The position numbers and the translations under genes are program-made. A model generated the notes under the pieces. It ran no database searches, was not told where the DNA came from, and saw nothing but the letters and a program-made list of their open reading frames with translations. A stretch of DNA of 36,807 nt from an uncultured Pseudomonadota bacterium (GTDB lineage Bacteria > Pseudomonadota > Gammaproteobacteria > Methylococcales > Methylomonadaceae): assembly GCA_903889445.1 (NCBI GenBank), contig CAISXF010000006.1:1-36807 (forward strand). Direction: 5' to 3'. Of this stretch, positions 33,850 through 36,807 are shown one piece after another (positions within the stretch are counted from its first letter, which is position 1; each line of letters starts with the position of its first letter).

Positions 33850-34388
33850 CAACAAAAACCTCCCGAAAATAATAGAAAATTCGGGATTAGCGTTACACAA
33901 AACCCGCAGTTTATTGAGCATCACCGACAAGATTTTGAAAAGCAAAATGCTGGTTACAGAACGAACAGCAAATTGGGAAATTTATCATTAAAGACGGCAT
34001 TGCAACCGACACTGAAACTGGTTTGACGTGGTTACGATTTGCTCATGGGCAACGATGGGAAAATGGAACTGTTGTGGGAGATGCTGAAATATTTACATGG
34101 GACGATGCAATGACAATCCCCGATACATTCAATCAACAAGGTTACGCTGGTTATAACGATTGGCGCGTTCCTGACGTTAATGAATTAAAAACCTTAATCG
34201 ATAAAATCAAAGGAAAAGAAGGAAATTACATTGATGCAGATGTTTTTCCTGAAAATAATGGAGATTGGTTTTGGTCGTCCTCGCCTTATGCTAGTTATAG
34301 TGACCATGCGTGGATCGTCTATTTCAGTAACGGCGGTTCTTACAACGACTATAAGAGCTACGTCGATAATGTTCGGTTGGTTCGGTAG
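33836..34388 (+). pseudogene. DUF1566 (Lcl-type) protein, frame-broken
   Basis: ATG at 33836, with AGGA 8 nt upstream, opens a 51-aa frame (NLPKIIENSGLALHKTRSLL, SITDKILKSKMLVTERT) ending at 33991. The rest is in a different frame, open from 33939: GKFIIKDGIATDTETGLTWL, RFAHGQRWENGTVVGDAE, GYAGYNDWRVPDVNELKTL, and the end WFWSSSPYAS...NVRLVR. The second part is a clear DUF1566 domain, with no ATG near its true start. The two parts look like one gene joined by a frameshift or small deletion around 33970-33991. DUF1566 proteins have a C-type-lectin-like end and several are targets of diversity-generating retroelements. Secretion is not evident. Confidence 0.7.
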
Positions 34389-34410
34389 TTGTTTTGGGAG
34401 CGGCGGACAG
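34264..34410 (+). other. Putative DGR-like variable region at the DUF1566 3' end
   Basis: After WSSSP the codons run TAT GCT AGT TAT AGT GAC CAT, all ending in T or C, as expected if AAT or AAC codons were changed at adenines; more such codons (AGT AAC, TAC AAC GAC TAT) follow. The stretch ends in VRLVR, the usual boundary, then GC-richer TTTTGGGAGCGGCGG. No template repeat or reverse transcriptase lies in the window, so activity is not shown. Confidence 0.45.
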
Positions 34411-34459
34411 TGTTTTTCCTTTTTGTTTGATTTAACGATATTTTGAAAATGGGACTGTA

Positions 34460-34513
34460 ATGCAAAACGATATTTTAAAACGCCTCGACATCATCAAACA
34501 AAACTTAAATTAG
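34460..34513 (+). pseudogene. Duplicated 5' end of the J-domain gene, 17 codons then stop
   Basis: MQNDILKRLDIIKQNLN repeats the start of the protein at 34725 (MPNDILKRLDIIKN). At DNA level about 36 of the first 40 bases agree. It stops at TAG after 17 residues. It is the scar of a partial duplication or of insertion of the small gene at 34522 into the original start. Confidence 0.7.
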
Positions 34514-34521
34514 GTTAAAAA

Positions 34522-34743
34522 ATGACTCCAAACTTTGCATTATTGATAGAAAAAGCGGCTATTTTCCCCGCTGTGATTCAATACGAAATGGCTTTTCAGT
34601 GGTTGGACGACATCGAAAATGAATTGCAATGGCAAATTACACTCGAACAAGCGCAACCTAAATTAGAGTTTGTGGCTTTAGCGGCTTTGCAGCAATCGAA
34701 TCTTAAAAATAACTCAAAAACATCATGCCCAACGACATTTTAA
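34522..34743 (+). CDS. Small protein of unknown function upstream of the J-domain gene
   Basis: I do not recognise this 73-aa protein. It has a hydrophobic start (NFALLIEKAAIFPAVIQYEM), a Trp-rich middle (FQWLDDIENELQWQI) and a helical part (TLEQAQPKLEFVALAALQQS). The last dozen residues (NNSKTSCPTTF) lie in the overlap with the next gene and are probably not conserved. AGG lies 7 nt upstream. The acidic helical middle followed by TLEQxQPKLE is antitoxin-like in look, but no toxin follows. It overlaps the J-domain gene by 19 bp, so the two are read together. Confidence 0.55.
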   Translation: MTPNFALLIEKAAIFPAVIQYEMAFQWLDDIENELQWQITLEQAQPKLEFVALAALQQSNLKNNSKTSCPTTF

Positions 34744-35621
34744 AACGCCTCGACATCATCAAAAACGCAGTGGCTATGGAAGAAGACGACCTCATTGCGA
34801 TGCAGGTACAAAAACTTGAAAAGTTGCCGCTCGATGAACAAGTGCAGCATATTTTGGCGTTAATTCGCGCCCAGCAATTTCAAGACGTAATTCACTTGAT
34901 TGAACAGTACAAGCACGACAGCAGTGGTTTGACCGTGTACGAAGACCCGCAAATTCAAGGTTTAAAACTGGAATTGAAACTGTTGGAAAATCGGTTGATT
35001 GAATTAACCGATACGCAAGCCGACCTTGAACGTGAAATTAACGAATTCAACGGCGAATACTTTCGTCGTTTGGGTAGCTTGATTGAAGAAATTTTGAAAC
35101 GTCGTGCTGATTTATGCGACGACGAAACCGAAAAAGAACAAGCCGAACACGATTACGAAGAATTTGAGCGTGGTTATCAACAACAATTAGACGACGCGCC
35201 ACAAACGTTAACGCCTGACGAGCAACAAGCATTAAAAACGGCGTATCGAAAAGCCAGCCGTTTGTGTCATCCCGATAAACTTGCGGACGAATTCAAAGCA
35301 GAAGGCGAAGAGTTTTTTAAAGAATTGAATGACGCTTATCGTCGCCAAGATTTGAAACGAGTAATTGAAATTTTAACGGCATTAGAAACGGGCGGTTCAC
35401 TCGGAACGGCAGCGGAAAGCATTCACAACAAAGAAGCGTTGCAAGCGAAAATTGCGGCGCTGCGTGAACGAATTGCCATTTTAGAAATCGAAGTACAACG
35501 ATTGCACGACGACGAAATTTATCAGCAAATTTTGTCGATTGACGACCGCGAAAGTTATTTTTCTGAATTGGCAAACGAATTAAACACCGAATTACAAACC
35601 TTGCGTGACGCATCACACTGA
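34725..35621 (+). CDS. J-domain (DnaJ-like) protein with flanking coiled coils
   Basis: This 298-aa protein has a central J-domain. LTPDEQQALKTAYRKASRLC is followed by HPDKL (His-Pro-Asp at about residues 184-186) and FFKELNDAYRRQDLKRVIEI. The HPD tripeptide is what stimulates DnaK ATPase. The N-terminal part (about 1-150) is acidic and helical, with a likely coiled coil at about 75-130 (LELKLLENRLIELTDTQADL), and another follows at about 235-260 (AKIAALRERIAILEIEVQRL). It has no zinc-finger or C-terminal substrate domains of true DnaJ, so it is probably a specialised co-chaperone. Its 5' end is duplicated at 34460. It lies 11 bp before tsaB. Confidence 0.85.
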   Translation: MPNDILKRLDIIKNAVAMEEDDLIAMQVQKLEKLPLDEQVQHILALIRAQQFQDVIHLIEQYKHDSSGLTVYEDPQIQGLKLELKLLENRLIELTDTQADLEREINEFNGEYFRRLGSLIEEILKRRADLCDDETEKEQAEHDYEEFERGYQQQLDDAPQTLTPDEQQALKTAYRKASRLCHPDKLADEFKAEGEEFFKELNDAYRRQDLKRVIEILTALETGGSLGTAAESIHNKEALQAKIAALRERIAILEIEVQRLHDDEIYQQILSIDDRESYFSELANELNTELQTLRDASH

Positions 35622-35632
35622 AAAACAAAATT

Positions 35633-36205
35633 ATGAAATTACTTGCACTCGACACCTCCACCGAAGCCTGCTCTGCCGCGTTATTTATCGACGGTGAAAT
35701 TCGCCAACGTTTTGAAATCACACCCAAAGCGCACACCAAATTATTATTGCCGATGATTGAATCGTTGCTCGCGGAAGCCGAATTAAAATTGTCGCAACAC
35801 GACGCGCTGGCGTTTGGTTGTGGCCCGGGTTCATTCACGGGTTTACGCATTGCAACTGGCGTAGTTCAAGGCTTGGCGTTTGGTGCCGATTTGCCCGTTG
35901 TTCCCGTTTCAACGCTTGCCGCATTGGCGCAAAATCGATTACCGGAACTCGCTTTTGTCGCCACTGACGCACACATTGGCGAAATTTTCTGGGGTGTTTA
36001 TCAACGAAACGCCGACGGTTTTATGGAATTACTCGGCAAAGAAGCGGTTTTACCCGTTGAACAAATTGAATTTCCACAAAAATCTGCGTTGGGAATGGGT
36101 TCTGGTTGCCGCGTTTACAAAGATGAATTTGCAAAAAATGCCCCAAAAGCTCCCGACAACCAGGATGTCGATTATTTTTATGTGCAAAGTATGTTGCGGT
36201 TTTAA
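35633..36205 (+). CDS. tsaB: tRNA N6-threonylcarbamoyladenosine (t6A) biosynthesis protein TsaB
   Basis: TsaB is the scaffold partner of TsaD in the complex that places t6A at position 37 of ANN-decoding tRNAs. The ASKHA fold shows at LALDTSTEACSAALFIDGEI (residues about 3-22), LLPMIESLLAEAELKLSQHD, and FGCGPGSFTGLRIATGVVQG (about 62-81). At 190 aa it is shorter than the E. coli protein (about 231) and the C-terminal half is compact, ending YFYVQSMLRF. No premature stop or frameshift is evident, so a naturally short form is likely. The YciO/YrdC-fold gene at 25614 may act in the same pathway. Confidence 0.92.
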   Translation: MKLLALDTSTEACSAALFIDGEIRQRFEITPKAHTKLLLPMIESLLAEAELKLSQHDALAFGCGPGSFTGLRIATGVVQGLAFGADLPVVPVSTLAALAQNRLPELAFVATDAHIGEIFWGVYQRNADGFMELLGKEAVLPVEQIEFPQKSALGMGSGCRVYKDEFAKNAPKAPDNQDVDYFYVQSMLRF

Positions 36206-36218
36206 CACGGAGAATGTC

Positions 36219-36710
36219 ATGATTTTTAAAACACTGAAGCCGTTTGTTGTAGTAGGTTTTCTTTTAATTTCGCCAATAAGTTTCGCCAATACAACGCTCG
36301 TGGCGGTCGCCTCGAATTTCACTAAACCGATGACCGAAATTGCCGCTGAATTTGAAAAAGCGACAGGACACACCGCGCAATTATCATTTGGTTCGTCGGG
36401 GAAATTTGTGTCGCAAGTTGAAAACGGCGCACCATTTGAAGTGTTTTTAGCGGCAGATGAAAATACTCTGCTCAAATTAGAACAAGTGGGATTGGCGGTG
36501 GCAAAAAGTCGTTTCACTTACGCGCTGGGAAAATTGGTTTTGTGGTCAAGCACAGCAAATTATGTCGATGAAAAAGGGGATATTTTAGCAAAAGGCGGTT
36601 TTCAGTATATCGCGTTAGCAGACCCAAAATTAGCACCTTACGGCGCGGCGGCAATTGAAGTTTTAACAACTAAACAACCACCAGCTCAAGCTGGTGGGTT
36701 AGTGAGCTAA
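36219..36710 (+). pseudogene. modA: Molybdate ABC transporter substrate-binding protein ModA, 3' end replaced by mobile element
   Basis: ModA binds molybdate in the periplasm. ATG at 36219 has GGAG 7 nt upstream. A signal peptide (MIFKTLKPFVVVGFLLISPI, SFA) precedes NTTLVAVASNF, the family's start of the mature chain. LSFGSSGKFVSQVENGAPFE and VFLAADENT hold oxyanion-binding Ser/Thr residues, and IALADPKLAPYGAAAIEVL is the conserved middle block. Normal ModA is about 250 aa; here the chain leaves the family after about residue 150 and ends in KQPPAQAGGLVS, encoded by a palindromic mobile-element end. The second lobe is lost, so transport by this copy is probably abolished. modB and modC are not in the window. 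Confidence 0.88.
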
Positions 36711-36807
36711 GAACTAAAAGTTCAGGATACACGTCGGCTAAACGACGTGTTGTTAAGGTTCAATATCAAAATTACTTCCCGTATCTGGTTCAAAGTGATG
36801 TGCGAGA
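36671..36807. mobile_element. Structured end of an IS200/IS605-group element (continues beyond window)
   Basis: Three hairpins follow each other: CCACCAGCT/AGCTGGTGG (36678-36686, 36689-36697), GAAC/GTTC (36711-36714, 36720-36723) and ACACGTCG/CGACGTGT (36729-36736, 36743-36750). Such series, beginning with CCACCAGCT...AGCTGGTGG, are typical of IS200/IS605-group ends and of the guide (omega) RNA next to IscB or TnpB. No transposase or nuclease start is visible in the remaining 57 bp. A short minus-strand open frame (36806-36753) enters from the right edge and may be the end of an element gene; I do not recognise it. Confidence 0.6.

Noticed and set aside
34023-34388. Independent DUF1566 gene starting at 34023
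   Set aside because: The apparent start is a TTG in the middle of the conserved TGLTWLRF block; conserved sequence extends upstream in frame, so this is the downstream part of a broken gene.
33836-34410. A complete diversity-generating retroelement
   Set aside because: Only a possible target tail is present; no reverse transcriptase, accessory gene or template repeat is visible in the window.
34522-34743. Antitoxin assignment for the 73-aa protein
   Set aside because: Only a general acidic-helical look supports it; there is no toxin partner and no recognised family motif.

Overview
The window looks like chromosomal DNA of a gammaproteobacterium, most likely a methanotroph or methylotroph of the Methylococcales type. 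The argument is gene content: fhcD and fhcC of the tetrahydromethanopterin-linked C1 pathway sit beside Gram-negative core genes (waaC and waaF, pilA/B/C/D, pqiABC, proS, metG, pdxJ, smpB, tsaB). The DNA is moderately AT-rich by eye. It also carries many toxin-antitoxin pairs, palindromic repeats and broken genes. The taxonomic call is inference.

Layout. 1-1500: right part of an IS607-type element (serine recombinase plus TnpB) ending just before two tandem 4Fe-4S ferredoxin genes. 2127-5474 (minus): proS, a small membrane protein, a RelE-type toxin-antitoxin pair and a type IV pilin. 5578-15519 (minus): a nearly continuous run. In transcription order it holds a DUF4160/DUF2442 pair, an RHH/ParE-type pair, a large VCBS-RTX protein, waaF, waaC, an M16 protease-like protein, smpB, a brnT-brnA pair, fhcD and fhcC. 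15582-16079: a non-coding array of 157-bp tandem repeats. 16114-16872: a nuclease remnant and a second DUF4160/DUF2442 pair. 16906-20863 (minus): metG and a QseBC/OmpR-type two-component system. 20990-24061 (plus): a second large RTX/Calx-beta/Ig-repeat protein, followed by an IS605-like hairpin and an orphan coding tail. 24201-30133 (minus): pilB-pilC-pilD, then yciO, an M50 protease and pdxJ. 30229-33643 (plus): a pqiA1-pqiA2-pqiB-pqiC operon. 33658-34743: an accessory patch with an antitoxin-like remnant, a broken DUF1566 gene whose 3' end looks like a diversity-generating-retroelement variable region, and a partial gene duplication. 34725-36205: a J-domain protein and tsaB. 36219-end: a modA gene cut short by the structured end of an IS200/IS605-group element.

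How the genes fit together. WaaF and WaaC build the LPS inner core, PqiABC moves lipid between envelope membranes, and PilA with PilBCD makes type IV pili. The two RTX proteins are probably type I-secreted surface or adhesion proteins, although no secretion ABC transporter lies in the window. FhcD and FhcC belong to formaldehyde-to-formate oxidation; the partner genes fhcA and fhcB are absent here.

The most unusual signals are five. (i) Palindromic repeats are inserted in frame into waaF and pqiC, and a different palindrome supplies the waaF stop codon. (ii) Two DUF4160/DUF2442 pairs flank a precise 157-bp non-coding tandem array. (iii) A ribosome-site/start cassette is repeated in front of three neighbouring genes. 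(iv) The TnpB lacks its zinc-finger cysteines. (v) A broken DUF1566 gene carries a DGR-like variable tail. No tRNA, rRNA or CRISPR array was seen.
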